Source: Lingula anatina
Taxonomy: Eukaryota > Brachiopoda > Lingulata > Lingulida > Lingulidae
Length of the DNA: 64,000 nt
NCBI RefSeq assembly: GCF_001039355.2
Contig: NW_019775502.1
Span: forward strand, 333,895-397,894
Direction of reading: 5' to 3'
The position numbers were made by a program, and so were the translations under genes. Below, in pieces: positions 45,146 through 57,312 of this stretch (the first letter of the stretch is position 1; every line of letters begins with the position of its first letter). A model generated the notes under the pieces. It did not search any database, had not been told where the DNA came from, and was given only the letters and a program-made list of their open reading frames with translations.

Positions 45146-46031
45146 ATATATCATACCCTTGTTAATGCTAACAAATCTTACACGTTAGCAATGTAAATCA
45201 ATAAATTTGAATAAACAGTGACTTTGCGTATGCTTCCAATTCAATTTGCAATGAACAAGACCAAATTTTTATTCAATCATAGGTGATACTGACAAAATAA
45301 CAATGGGAGCAAAATAAAATGTTGTCGTTATTCTGGATTATTGGTTCGTTATCTTGACACTGTGATCCGATTTTCCCCGGTTTGTCCTAAATGCATACTA
45401 GCACGAGTAATCATTGTTTTATTTCAATTTCAATGAAAAAGGGAAATAGGCGATATTCTAACTGACAAAATGAATTCATTTTATTTCATCTGTCATTTCA
45501 CGTGAAGTCTATGAAAATTTGAAAAGAAACTTATCGCTTATATTAGTATTTTTATGTTGAATTTGTAATGTCTCGAAACGGACAGTTTATTTAAACCAAG
45601 AGGGATCCTACAATATGCACATGGATTTTTCACAGTTAAGAATATATGATGTCTCACTAACAGGGACGTTAACTCATCAATTAATAAAGTCTCACCTAAT
45701 CACCGAAATACAATTGTTAAGTATTTTTACCTGCTCCATCAGAACTGGCACTTTGTCTTAAAACATTGGCAAGGTATTCTTGCCCATAGTCGTCTAAAAG
45801 TTTGACAAAACATTCAAATGCATCCTGATGCGGTGAGTTCATCACGGCATCTAGCAGATGTTTGATGGCGTCTTTTGTCGCTGGTTTATTCTCCACGATC
45901 TGGCGATCCCTCTCCTCAATGACGCCATCTTGGTACAGGTGTTCAACCAGCCCTGTACTCCTCGGGTCTGTCAGGTTCTTGACCAGGTAGACATATTGCT
46001 GCCTGATCCTCTTCTTTTGGTCTTCATTCAT
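43536..46031 (-). CDS. CARD / B-box / coiled-coil / NHL protein, copy 2 (two exons)
   Basis: Exons 45731-46031 (301 bases) and 43536-45100 (1565 bases) have exactly the lengths and phase of copy 1, giving 621 residues. The CARD is nearly the same (IRQQYVYLVKNLTDPRSTGL, then ECFVKLLDDYGQEYLANVLR). All eight ligands of each B-box are kept (CDVC, CLDC, CSTC and HRR; then CQVHPSLY, CPQC, CERC and HKGH). The coiled coil is the most divergent part; the propeller keeps repeats such as GDIIVSDPNDCCIRVYTPEG. Both reading frames are open, so both copies look functional. The upstream stretch 46032-46157 is open but differs from copy 1, which supports the MNEDQ start. Closest relatives are TRIM-NHL proteins; the CARD in place of RING is the odd point. 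Confidence 0.9.
45105..45149. repeat. (TAAA)n microsatellite at the intron end of CARD gene 2
   Basis: About eleven AAAT/TAAA units lie directly behind the 3' splice site (45101-45102) of the gene on the minus strand. There they supply a T-rich polypyrimidine stretch, ATTTATTTATTTTAG. Copy 1 has only a short ATTTATTC trace there, so the expansion came after the duplication. Confidence 0.85.
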
Positions 46032-48541
46032 GGTAAATACTGAATATGTATAATTCAGACATGGAAGAATATTAAGAAGGTACGTTCCGTGCACCGACTT
46101 ATAAATAAAGCATCTGGAAAAAACATTGATTGAATACATGGATGAGTATCGAGTCAAATTTCTTTTCTAAAAGCAGCAATGAAGGTGACTCCGCATGCAA
46201 ATAAAATGCTTCTTTTAATGTCTAGATATTAAATTGTGCCGATTTCTTTACAATTACAGTTGTAATCATCAACTATAAGCCTTCATGTATGATACCCGAT
46301 CCATACAAGTGAGGCGCAAATGAGGGTTCTGTGGTTTATATTTGATATGCTGTATTACCACCATGATGTCAGTGCTCTCTTAGAAACTTACCTCCGCGTT
46401 GAATCTGTTTAAATGTAGACTACTTTAAAGCCGCCATTACTCAAAGGGAAAATGCCTCGACTACGCGTCCTTAGTTCCATTGAAAAAAGGTAACCCTTTG
46501 TCAGCTTAGCCTTTTTATTGTAATACAAACAAAGCCTGCCATTATGCCCAGTCACTGAATAACTTAATCCAAAAATTATATTGTAATTAACAATGTGGTA
46601 TTGAAAAAAAAAAGAAATGAACTGTTCCTTTATATTATGGCTTTGGACTGGGTTTGGTTGCAGTACACCAGGTACAGTACACGGCTGGGGCCGTAAAGAA
46701 AATTAGGAAATATCTGTAATATAACACTGCAATAGTACATAATAAGTTGTAAGAGTAAATGTAGTCAACCCCAAAGTGGACGTACTTAGTATTATATTAT
46801 ATGCATTGTATGTTAAACTATCACATTAAAACATTTGACTTGATTTGAATAAGTTTTGTACAGGTGAATGTAGCTGATGGCGCTCGATTCAACTTTTACG
46901 ACAAATTTCGTGGTGGCATCATACCCAACGTATACCGGACGCTGGGACCTAGCTGGTATGTTAAGATGTAGACGTGCTTATTTTGACAGCAATTTGATGT
47001 CCGTTTTTCTTTTATTTGAATTGCAATCTGGCGTGTTTGGAGTTTTTGTTTCCGAATCTGTCATTATTTTGTAGACTGTGGTGAATAATAAATCGATTTT
47101 GTTTCACTATGGTAACCTAGTTTGATATCCTAAAGTCGTTTTTATGTGACATGCCAAGCGTGAAAGTTGTCATTATTTAGTAGACTTAACGGAGTATCTA
47201 CGTCACTTTTATGATGCTCTTCTTAAAATAATACATCGATTTTGATTGCCATCTTTTTTTCTTTGTTCTTTCTTTCTTTCCTTTTTTTCCTGATAGTAGG
47301 CACGCGTGGTAATCTTTAGTCGTTTTATAGGGTTTTAAGTTCTCTGACCAATCAAGGTGACAGCCAAGCGCGCGTGCACCTCTGCATGTATCTTTCTTGC
47401 TCAGCAATTGCCAGAAACCGTAAATTGGATTGGTAACGAATGAACCGATGTGCTACGATTTTAATTTTACATTTATGATCCTTCAGATTCATGCTAAATT
47501 TGCAGCATTGCATAGCTCAGCAGCTATACCATAGTTTATGGTTACAAGTTGTAAATATTTCCAGAATATTTCATGTATAAAGGTGCAATGCTCATTTTTA
47601 TCGCCGTATAGCAGGCTATGAGTGCAGTACGTGGTTATAAGAGCCCCATGCTGACATTACTGAAATTTGCAGGAAAGTTTATTTTTGCTGAGTGAAAGTC
47701 TAACGATCATTGTGTCCTATTACAGATGAAACCGTGAAAAAGAAAATTTCAGTTATATCATTTTATTTCTCTGACGTTATCATATATGTACATTGTTGAT
47801 ATTGCCCAAATTAAATCCACTGTCCATTTAGGATGCCAAGACCCAAACACAACATCTTGCCCAGACCACGAGATAACATTAACGAACACAACAGCGTTCT
47901 AAATAGTAGAGTAAACAGTCATTACATAACGGAGTAGTATTTACTTAAAGGGATAATAACTCTTCGTATGAGATCTATATTTCACAATAAAAACATTGTG
48001 AATAACTCATAGAAATATAACATATTCTGTTTTACCACAAAAACGCCAGTTATAGCTATTATTCTGATATCTGAGCTTGTCTTTAGACCACATGACCTCC
48101 ATTGATGGCTATACTCTGCTAAAATCTCTTAAGAGATTTTAACAAAAAACCTAACTTTTTAGAAAAAACCAGGGACTAACTTTGAATGTAAAAATGGATT
48201 CATTAACCATTGGTAAGTATGGGAAAATTGTTGTTTACTCCAGGAAAATTCATTTTTTGGCCGAAACGAAGAGTTATTATCACTTTAATCATTCTGTGAA
48301 CATGCCAAAGTACAATCACATTATGCTATCAAATACATTGTCACAGTACTTGACATACATCACATCATCATAACTTCACAAATCATGGCAAACAGGGGGG
48401 AAATTTCCGATTACTGAAACAACAAATCTCACCACTTCGACGTGTTTAGAATCGCCTCAGAACACACGGGTGTGACACTCAAAATCAGAAAACTAAGAGT
48501 TAAAATATCAAATTAATTATGAAAATCCAAAAGCCCGATGG

Positions 48542-48630
48542 TCGACTTTTAAGCCGTATAAATTATTAAAATTATTATTTACAATTCATATAAATAATTA
48601 AAATTATTACATTTATACGGTTCGACAGCA
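48542..48630. repeat. Hairpin (small foldback)
   Basis: GTCGAC and CCGTATAAAT on the left pair with ATTTATACGG and GTCGA-like bases on the right; the AT-rich interior is also self-complementary (ATTATTAAAATTATTATTTA against TAAATAATTAAAATTATT). Non-coding. Confidence 0.65.
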
Positions 48631-49215
48631 TATCTATGAGAACTATCATTTGCCAAGACTCCCAAAAGGTTGGATCTTCTTAAGGAGAAAATTTAAGTAA
48701 CATGTAATAAGGCATAAAAGGAAGCTTGTCTACGCCAAATTAACATTTTTGATCAAACTGGACTTTTAAGAAATGAAAATAAATAAGATGTTGCTATTAG
48801 AAGCCATTCTTACTAGAATTACAGGCAACACGACCAACAATGTTTTACACAATGAGGCGTACCCTACAAACTCAACAAAACAGTTCGTATATTCATCTAT
48901 AAAACCCAGGCAGCCTGCATTATCTGCTTTGAACACATACAAAATGAATGATAGGAAATTAATGTTATGCTTATACATACTGGTATATAATTTATACTAC
49001 TATGTAAGTAGTACATGTTTACATAAGCGTTACATTATGGAATGTATATATATACCAGTACATATAATTCTTTTTCATGGCAAATTAAACTTAACAGTTA
49101 CAATACTATATAGTTTATCAAAATTCAGGGATCTCTCTGAATGGCCTAATTAATTGTAATATGTAAATCAGTAATTAGAAACAAACTGATGTATGTCTAA
49201 TGTGATAATAATCTG

Positions 49216-49218
<3 letters not shown>

Positions 49219-49246
<28 letters not shown>

Positions 49247-49247
49247 C
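49219..49247. repeat. Poly-A tract
   Basis: A run of about 28 A followed by ACAGGAAAAACAG. No processed-gene copy is recognisable next to it. Confidence 0.7.
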
Positions 49248-51061
49248 AGGAAAAACAGATCTCATTTGTTCACTTCACAGTAAATCCATGTCTCATCGAG
49301 TATTTGATGTGTTATTGCACAAATACAAAATAAGAAATTTTGATTTCCAATCCAAATCATGCAAATGCAGAAATAGTTTAAGCTACTACAGCTCAAGGTT
49401 AACTAATAGTATCTTTTAATTAATTTATGAAAATCTTTATGACAATGGAGTGGAATCAGGCTGGAAAATAATGTTGGACTATAAGACAAATGCAATTATT
49501 GTCACTAATGGATAATGGCCATATTTTATTTTATTTTATTTATTTATCATTTTTTTTTTTTTCAAATTAAAAAGATGGACTGCATCTTATATCCAAGGCT
49601 TACATGTACAGGCACTCCAAGCTACTCGACATGTATTGACAATATGACACGTTCTATATGAGACACTGTAAATGTTACTTTCTTTTATCCACAGTATTGG
49701 GTGCAAGGAAAGTACAACTGAAAGCTCAAACGAGTGGTAGTTAAAGTAGTGAAGCGTATAAATCCTCCGTGTCAGTATAAATTGATAAAAACAGCTCTAG
49801 CTATAGAAGTTGCAAACAGCATTCTAAAATGCATGGTCATACATTTAATGCTGTCCAAGTGCTTTTGGAATCCATGCAATAAGCAGAACAATTTTTTTCA
49901 GAAGAACAGTAATATTATGTTTTGGAAAGAGGACCAGGGTTAAAGCACATTGGAATTTCAGGACCATTACGTTAGAAATACAAATGCTTAGAAAAGAAGT
50001 CCAAGTGAACAGTTGTGTTGATAGGAAGGATGTAGTTTGGTCTCTCAGATACAAGCAAGTTTTTCCAAAAAAACTGTTTTTCTCACATAGCTTAAGTACT
50101 AGGAGTAGTTTAGATGTTCACTATTAACAGTGTACTTCTTTAACATTTTAACTTTTTTAGTGTCTGGAATATTAGAAGCTGTAGTAACACTTGAAGTCTT
50201 TGTAATACTGTAATACCAACTATAATATTCTTGGTTTGTACAGATACCATAATTAACAGCCCTAAAACATTCAATGTTGTTGTGATCATAATCTTTTTAC
50301 CATTAAGGATAAGTTAAATATAATGTGTTCCAAAGTGGCTGATACAGCCAAAAAATCATCACCTATATGTTAGTCTGGGGCCAATCTAAAAAATCATCTT
50401 TCTGTTGATCAACATAATAACAAAAAAAAAATGTTTTAACATTTTAAAATAATATTTGTGGTTTCATTTTACACACGCACTTTCGGAATCTGGAGAAAAA
50501 TGTACGTGCCAAAAAAAGTCCAATGTAAGTTTTCAGTGGTTAATTTGGTCCTCCCTTTTAAAAATATGGTCACATGGTCTAGCACACACATATACATGTA
50601 TATATATACTAATCCACAAAAAATTTTGGGTGGAATTCAGACAGTGTTATTATAAAGGGTGTAAATGTTACACAAAACGTCCATCAAAAGGCTAGCATCT
50701 GTAGCCAATTTGTAACCATATTCAGTTTAAGAAAATTTGGTATTATTGCACAGTTTCCTGTATTATATTTGATTTAATCTATCATCATAAAAGCCAATAC
50801 AAAGACCACATACAATCTCACAATCCAGATTTTCCAGTTCTTGTTGAAGTAAAATCGTCCCCACTGGCAGCTGAGATGTTCAGTTGATGTCTGTTCTCAT
50901 TTTTCTCAATGACGTATGTTTAATGCTCAGATTTCACATTTACCCCCAGATCTCATCTAGTGGAATACTGCTTTGTAACTGTACTGTCCCACCAGTCTGA
51001 GAGTGGTCTCTTATTGTGCTGTGATATCTATTATTTTCAAATGAGAAATCCCTTCCAATTC

Positions 51062-52694
51062 TCATACCATGGACACTTCTTCCTCCTCCTCTCCACCCTC
51101 ATCTGGGGGAAAATCATAGTAGCATTTGGTGTTTGATTCTCCCACATTTTCATCGGGTGGAAAGTCATAATGTCTGGAAGAGTCCATCTCCTTGTTTGTG
51201 TCTAGTTCTTCTGTAAGAGAGGACATACAGACATGAGTTAATAGCAGACCATGCTTTAAGTTGCTGTTTTTGTAAATATTAAGTTTGAAAGTACACTTAC
51301 TGAAGTAGAGGAAAGGATAATGATATCATCAATGAATAGCTGTAATACGTGTGTATGTGTATAGGTGCAGGACATCCTTCCTAACTAGCTGCAACTCCAC
51401 TTACAAAGGAAATAAAATAAGTGAATTATAAAGATCGTTGTTCAATAAAAGAATTGAGAAGACCAAAATTTGTTCAATTATAGAACATAATGACCGTTTT
51501 TCATCCTTCTCTAATATATATATAAAATGATGATGATAAACACTGCTGGAGATCACTTCATGTGGCAGGCATGTGCAGGAAAGCAGAGGAAATTGTTCCA
51601 GAAACAAGCATGCAATAACCAGTGAAATCAGAGCTGGGAGGATAATGCAGAATGAAATTAAAGTAATAAAAAAGTGCACACTTATAAATAGTTGTAACAC
51701 TGAAAAGAAATGGGTTACGTATTTGTGAGAGCAAGGCATTCTGACTACTGCCTACTTATTGTGCATATTATAAATGTGCATCTTGTTTTTTTTTTTTTTT
51801 TCACAGATTTTATTTCAATATTTGAGTTTACAAATATTAGGTGGTTTGTGGAATAGACAGCTAAAGTTTAGACCTTGGCTATAATTCTGTTTTCATTGAA
51901 AGTGATTACAGAAGTGCATTGTTTGAACATGGTTATAATTATGTGCATATTAGTTACATATAATCGGTTGGGTGTTATGATTTTTGCTATCAGCAAATAG
52001 TGCTTAATGATGAGAAATCTTGGATTCAAATTTACTGTAGGATACAAGAAGTCCATTTATCTAAACTACTGATTGCAAGGAATGAACAACAAATTTACAA
52101 ACCACATCCTTATAAAATTTTGATTTTTATTTCAATTTGGTCTATTCAGGCCAAATCAACCTGGACTGAATTATAACTCATATTGTTTTAAAAAATGAAA
52201 AAAGTGCAGATATATTCTAAATTGACTATATCAAATCACTATTCACAGCATAGGAATCAAAAAGGATGTTATGGGAATCAAAGACACAATACTAAGTTGT
52301 TACACATGAAACACTGAGACTAAAATACATCCTCTTTTAAAATTAACTTAACTGTCACCATGTAATGTCTTAGGATAACTTAATATTTAAACAATTCCCT
52401 ATATTCCCTAAGAGCAACAAGTTTGCATAACTATGACACATTCACCTGTTTCCTCACTGTCAACAATTGACCAATCATGAGCCACCTCTGTGGACCAATC
52501 ATGGTTCAGCTCTGACAGATGGGCGGGCAAAGATGCTCTACGAACCACCTGATTGACATGCTCATCGTCAAGGTGATGCAAATCTGGGCAGGATGGCCCT
52601 CTAGTTTGCTCAACGATTGGTTCAGACTCCACTGTGTCATTTTCTAGGTCAAGGTCAGGATCATACTCAAGGTCAGGGTCAAGGTCAGTGGGAT
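51062..52694 (-). other. Alternative C-terminal exons of the FCHSD gene
   Basis: Exon 52446-52694 (acceptor TACTAG|ATCCC, donor ACAG|GTGAAT) and exon 51062-51210 (acceptor TTACAG|AAGAA, TGA at 51062-51064) join in phase 1 to one open frame: acidic repeats ([20 protein letters not shown]), then RHYDFPPDE and CYYDFPPDE, ending EEEEEVSMV. The last residues S-M-V fit a class I PDZ ligand. They need a phase 1 donor upstream; several lie within 54126-55087 (for example TTTCAG|GTAATT near 54799). Not proven to belong to this gene, but strand, phase and position agree. Confidence 0.65.
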
Positions 52695-55600
52695 CTAGTA
52701 TAAGTAAAGCTAGGTATATGCTAACAGACACCCAAAGACAAAGATGCAACTTAAAAGCAACCACACAGATGAGTAAACAAAATCTACTAGAATGTAACCT
52801 ACTAAACATGTTATACATGTACATTACCTAATCTAATATGTTAAACTAAAAAACATTGAACTTTTAACACCAGAAAAAAACTATTTTAAAAATTAAACCA
52901 CTATCCCAAACCAGGTGTTATATTTCTACTTTGTATTTATATTATTTTCATGTTTACATCTGTTGAATGATATATACATTAAGACAAAACGCATGTGCAA
53001 AACCCTGTAACACGAATTTCAAAAAGCCCCTTTATCTATCTTTGCCTAAAAACCAAATAAGAAAAATAGAATTAAATGAAAACATTTCACGTTTCCCATG
53101 TTAAATATTAAAGTTTATAGATATTTTCATCTTATCAGTGTTTATAGGGTTCATGTCTTCAAAAATACAAAAAAAAAAAAAAATTGTCAGTATTCTAAGA
53201 TCAACATATCAGGGTGTTATATTTAAGTAAACAAATCCAAATACCTTTTACTTTTGCTTTCTCAAAAAAGCAATTATTTACACAAATATATGCTCAGATT
53301 TACAAAACCATAAATGTATTCCTAAGTGATTAGTGACCAGAGTATCAGTAAATGTGAAAAAAAGGTATCTGAAAACTGATGAGAAACATATTCGTTAGAG
53401 GTCAGGTCATGAAGGAAACTGAGATATAAACTTTTCAGGGCCAGAGGCACCACTGATACCATGAACTACTCACATATGTGGTATACAGTGAGATTGCACT
53501 GAAATATAATTACTGATAATATGTGTATTTGAGTTACTAGAATAAATTATCTTATTTTTGATCAACCTCGTCTTATTATCATACAGTAAATGTAAATTAT
53601 TAATATTATTATTATTACCTACATACAAAACGCTGCAAGTACTGAAATATGTACTGGTAATGCAATGTATACTGTTCATAAGAGGGATACTCTGAGGTTC
53701 TTTTTTTTCAAAAAAATTTTGAAAACTTATAAAGATTTTGTGGTTGTTATTCCATTACATGAATATTGTTCAAACACTTAAATTCAAACCTTAAATTTCC
53801 TAATATTTATTTATAAAGGGATGGATTAAAATAGGACATAAAAAGGGTGCAAAGAGTAAAATATATTTTGTTGCTCACCGTTACTATGTTACAACAGATA
53901 ATAAGTTTTGTAGGATAATTTGGAATAAACATGTGATAAGTGCATATGTTAAACAACAAAACGTGATATGTTTAAAGACAGCCTTATATAAAATTGATTG
54001 AAATATGGCTGTAGCATATCATTAATTTGACAAATGTTTGTACTTACAAGAATAATATATTTTTTTTCTTTTTCAACAAGAAGCTATAATAATACATGTA
54101 GAAGGCACATATATAGATAAAGATATTAAACAGATGTTTCTTTGCTGGAAGCAGTGACACTATTTGTTCTGCTAAACTTTCTGGGCCTGTTTAACTCATC
54201 AGTACTTTGATACTGGGTGCGCGTTATCTGAGGAGTGCCACCTACAGTGAAATCTGCAGTAACAACTTCTGCCACTTCTGCCCCTGCTGATGCATTATTT
54301 ATTAAGTAAGTTGACTGAGGAAACTTTGTTGGACTTCTGGGACTGGTAGGGCAACTTTTGACTTTGGGGCTCCTGGGATTTGAAGACACTGACGAGTGCT
54401 TAAGTTTTGTAGCATCAGATGATGCTGTCACAATTTCTTCAATACATGCTATGTCGGCAGCGGATGGTACATTTGCATAATAACTCTTCTGAGTATAGTT
54501 TGGTGAATGTGATTGGCTGGTTGACGTGACTCTTTCTGATTGGTTGTTGGTGTTGGTGTTCACCGCAGACTGAGATGTTGGCATTGGTTTTAAATTAGAT
54601 TTAGCCAAAGATTCTGAAAGCTGAGTCAGCAAAGACTCTGGTAAGCTTTTCCTGGGAGTTTGGGCAGTGGGACTTTGAGGTGGGCTTGAAACTGAATGCC
54701 ACTGCCGGGTAGCCTTGAATGCCATAGGATTACCCGAATATCTTGAAACTGAACCACTTTGGCTTTGTTCATTTGATGCGGGGGGATTCTTAGAATTACC
54801 TGAAACTGAAGTTTGTCCATAACTACCAGAGGATGTCTGTGAGGTAGTTTTATTAGGGCTACCTGAATATGAAAAGTTTCTTTGTTGTGCTGTAGAAGCA
54901 GATATTAACTGTGAAATATGAGCTAAAGACGCCCCAGAGAAAGAGTCAGTAAGCTTGGTCGGGGAGGTAGGGCTGACCGGGCCTCCAGAAACTGAAGAGC
55001 GGGTTAGTTTTGTTGAAGAAGCAGTTACTGTTTTGGAAACCTGAGCTAGCTCAGATTTGGTGGGGATATTTGAGTATCTAGCCAATCCTGAAACAGCATA
55101 TACACACATTTAGCTCAATCAGCACTTAAAGCTAATACATGAAATGTAAAAAATTTGTCTTGTGGCCTGGAAAAATATGCAAATTTTCAATCTGCCATTG
55201 GAAAAATGCCAAAAAATTTAAAAATCTATTCTTTTATAACACTTTCAGATTGAGAGTTACAGTAGAGCACATAAATTACTCTCTCTTCTCAATGCTATCC
55301 CAGTAACTAGAATCACTTATCAAAATACTCAAAATACCATTACCAAATATTAAGTAACTTCATCAAATTGACAGAATTAAAAAATGCAGTGAACCTAGGG
55401 AACATAAAAACAAGCAATGTAAACTTCTATCTCCTTTTACTCACTACTCAATAGACAATAAACGCAAGCAAGAATATCACACTTTACTCTACCTGGTGGT
55501 TTTTTGGGTATTTCTGGTTTATTACTCAGTGTTGGCTTGACCTCTGTGTCTGGTGATGGCTGTGTTATTGTCACTGCTGGAGGAGCTGGGGCACACACAG

Positions 55601-57268
55601 GGGGGACAGTGTGTTCATGTAGGGGCACCTGTGACAGAATAAACTTAATGCAAATTACTGATTATTATAATAGTAGATTAAGTGTGAGCCGGTAGATTTT
55701 TCTCTAAGTCACTGTTGCTAAATAAATATTAATTGAACAAGTGGAAAATTTTAGACGTGATTGTTTTAGATTAATCTTCCATGATGAACAAATTTTATTT
55801 TTGGTCTTGTAAATTTCTATTAGGACTAAAAGTTTTCCAAGCTCTGCTTGTTTGAGTGATCAGTGGCCTAAAAAGTTTAGGCATCAGACTGATATATAAT
55901 ATATATAACATTGTTAAAATTACCTTGCCAGGTTCTAGTTCTTCCACTACAAGAGAGGGGAACACCCCTACTACTCCATTCAGTTCACCCTCCCACCAGC
56001 CATCGTCCACGCCATTTTCATCCTTGCGTAAAATTCTGATGATTTGGCCTTCAAAAAATGTCAGTTCCTCCTCGTTGGTGGCCTCATAGTCATACAGAGC
56101 CTTGGCCCACATTCCATCTGAAAAAAAGGTGGTCAAAGTTCACAAACTAAAGAATAATTCCCATTGAAAGTTTATAACAAATTCAAAAGCACACAATGAT
56201 ATAAGACCTTTGTACAGCAAAACAAATGTTTTTCTTTGAATTCCAACATATTTACCTTTCTTTTATATTTTTTTTAAATTTTAATATAAAAGGATTAAGA
56301 TACACTGTCTGAAACTGCTCAGAGTACATGGTCTGATATATAAAAAGTTTGCAAACTATAAAGATCATCCCCTCCTGGCTATGAACCACCAGGCAGATCA
56401 TAACAGTAACTTTACAAAACATTACATTTACATAATTTGTATAACTGTTCCTTGGATAAATTTCACCAAATGCAAAACATCACTCAAAACATATATATAT
56501 GAAATTTCCTTCAGCAAAATCAAACTCTTTTCAACAATTAATAGTCAATTTTTAATTTTAATTTTTTTGTCAATATTTCAGTTTTACCATCCATGCCATA
56601 ATTGTGCTGTGTGACTGTCTGCTGAATCTCCACTTCAGAAGAGCTATACGACTCCTGGGGTTCATGGTGGATTGCACTCTCCGGCTCTGCAGTTGGCGTT
56701 GCTACATCATCCTCTTCTGCATAGTAGCCATGTTCTGGGTGACTGGTTTCTGAATACTCAGTGTAGTGTAGGTAGTTTTCTGGTACCAAGCCAATTTCAC
56801 CATTAGAATTTTGTGCCTGTGTGGTAAAATATATGACTTGAAATGTGAAGTCTTGCATAATGATGAATGATATCACATAACGAAACACTCTGCTATGCTG
56901 CAAGAAACAAAAATGCTTATCAGCCTGATGTGAAAACAAAGTAACTGCATGACATGCACTATTAAATGTGTTAGAGACATTTTTCACTTGGATGGAGTTC
57001 TGGAATATATGGAACAATTGTTTTTTAAGATTCTGACATATGACTGGGTCCAAAACGAGTCCAAGAAGCCAAAGCCAGAACACACTGACACCAGCTGTCA
57101 AAAGCCATTTCATTTCAATTTCAAAGCATTTCCTTTTTTGATAATACTAAACTTTGTAGAATGTAAAAGTTTCATATAATTCTACCTTTTTCTAATAATC
57201 AGGTGCTCTAAAAAGACTTAACAAATGAGATATTTTGAACCCCTACTGAAATGAAGTGTGTGTGTGTG

Positions 57269-57312
<44 letters not shown>

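Larger units (their letters stand above)
46032..51061. other. Gene-poor 5-kb region
   Basis: I find no coding region with a family signature. It holds a small hairpin at 48542-48630, a poly-A run at 49219-49247 and AT-rich sequence. Open frames at 48773-49153, 49734-49943 and 50456-50695 lack support. The promoter of CARD gene 2 should lie in the first part and the 3' UTR of the FCHSD gene in the last part. Confidence 0.5.

Noticed and set aside
48773-49153. 126-codon frame in the gene-poor region
   Set aside because: AT-driven composition rich in Tyr, Ile, Asn and Lys, no domain and no neighbouring exons.
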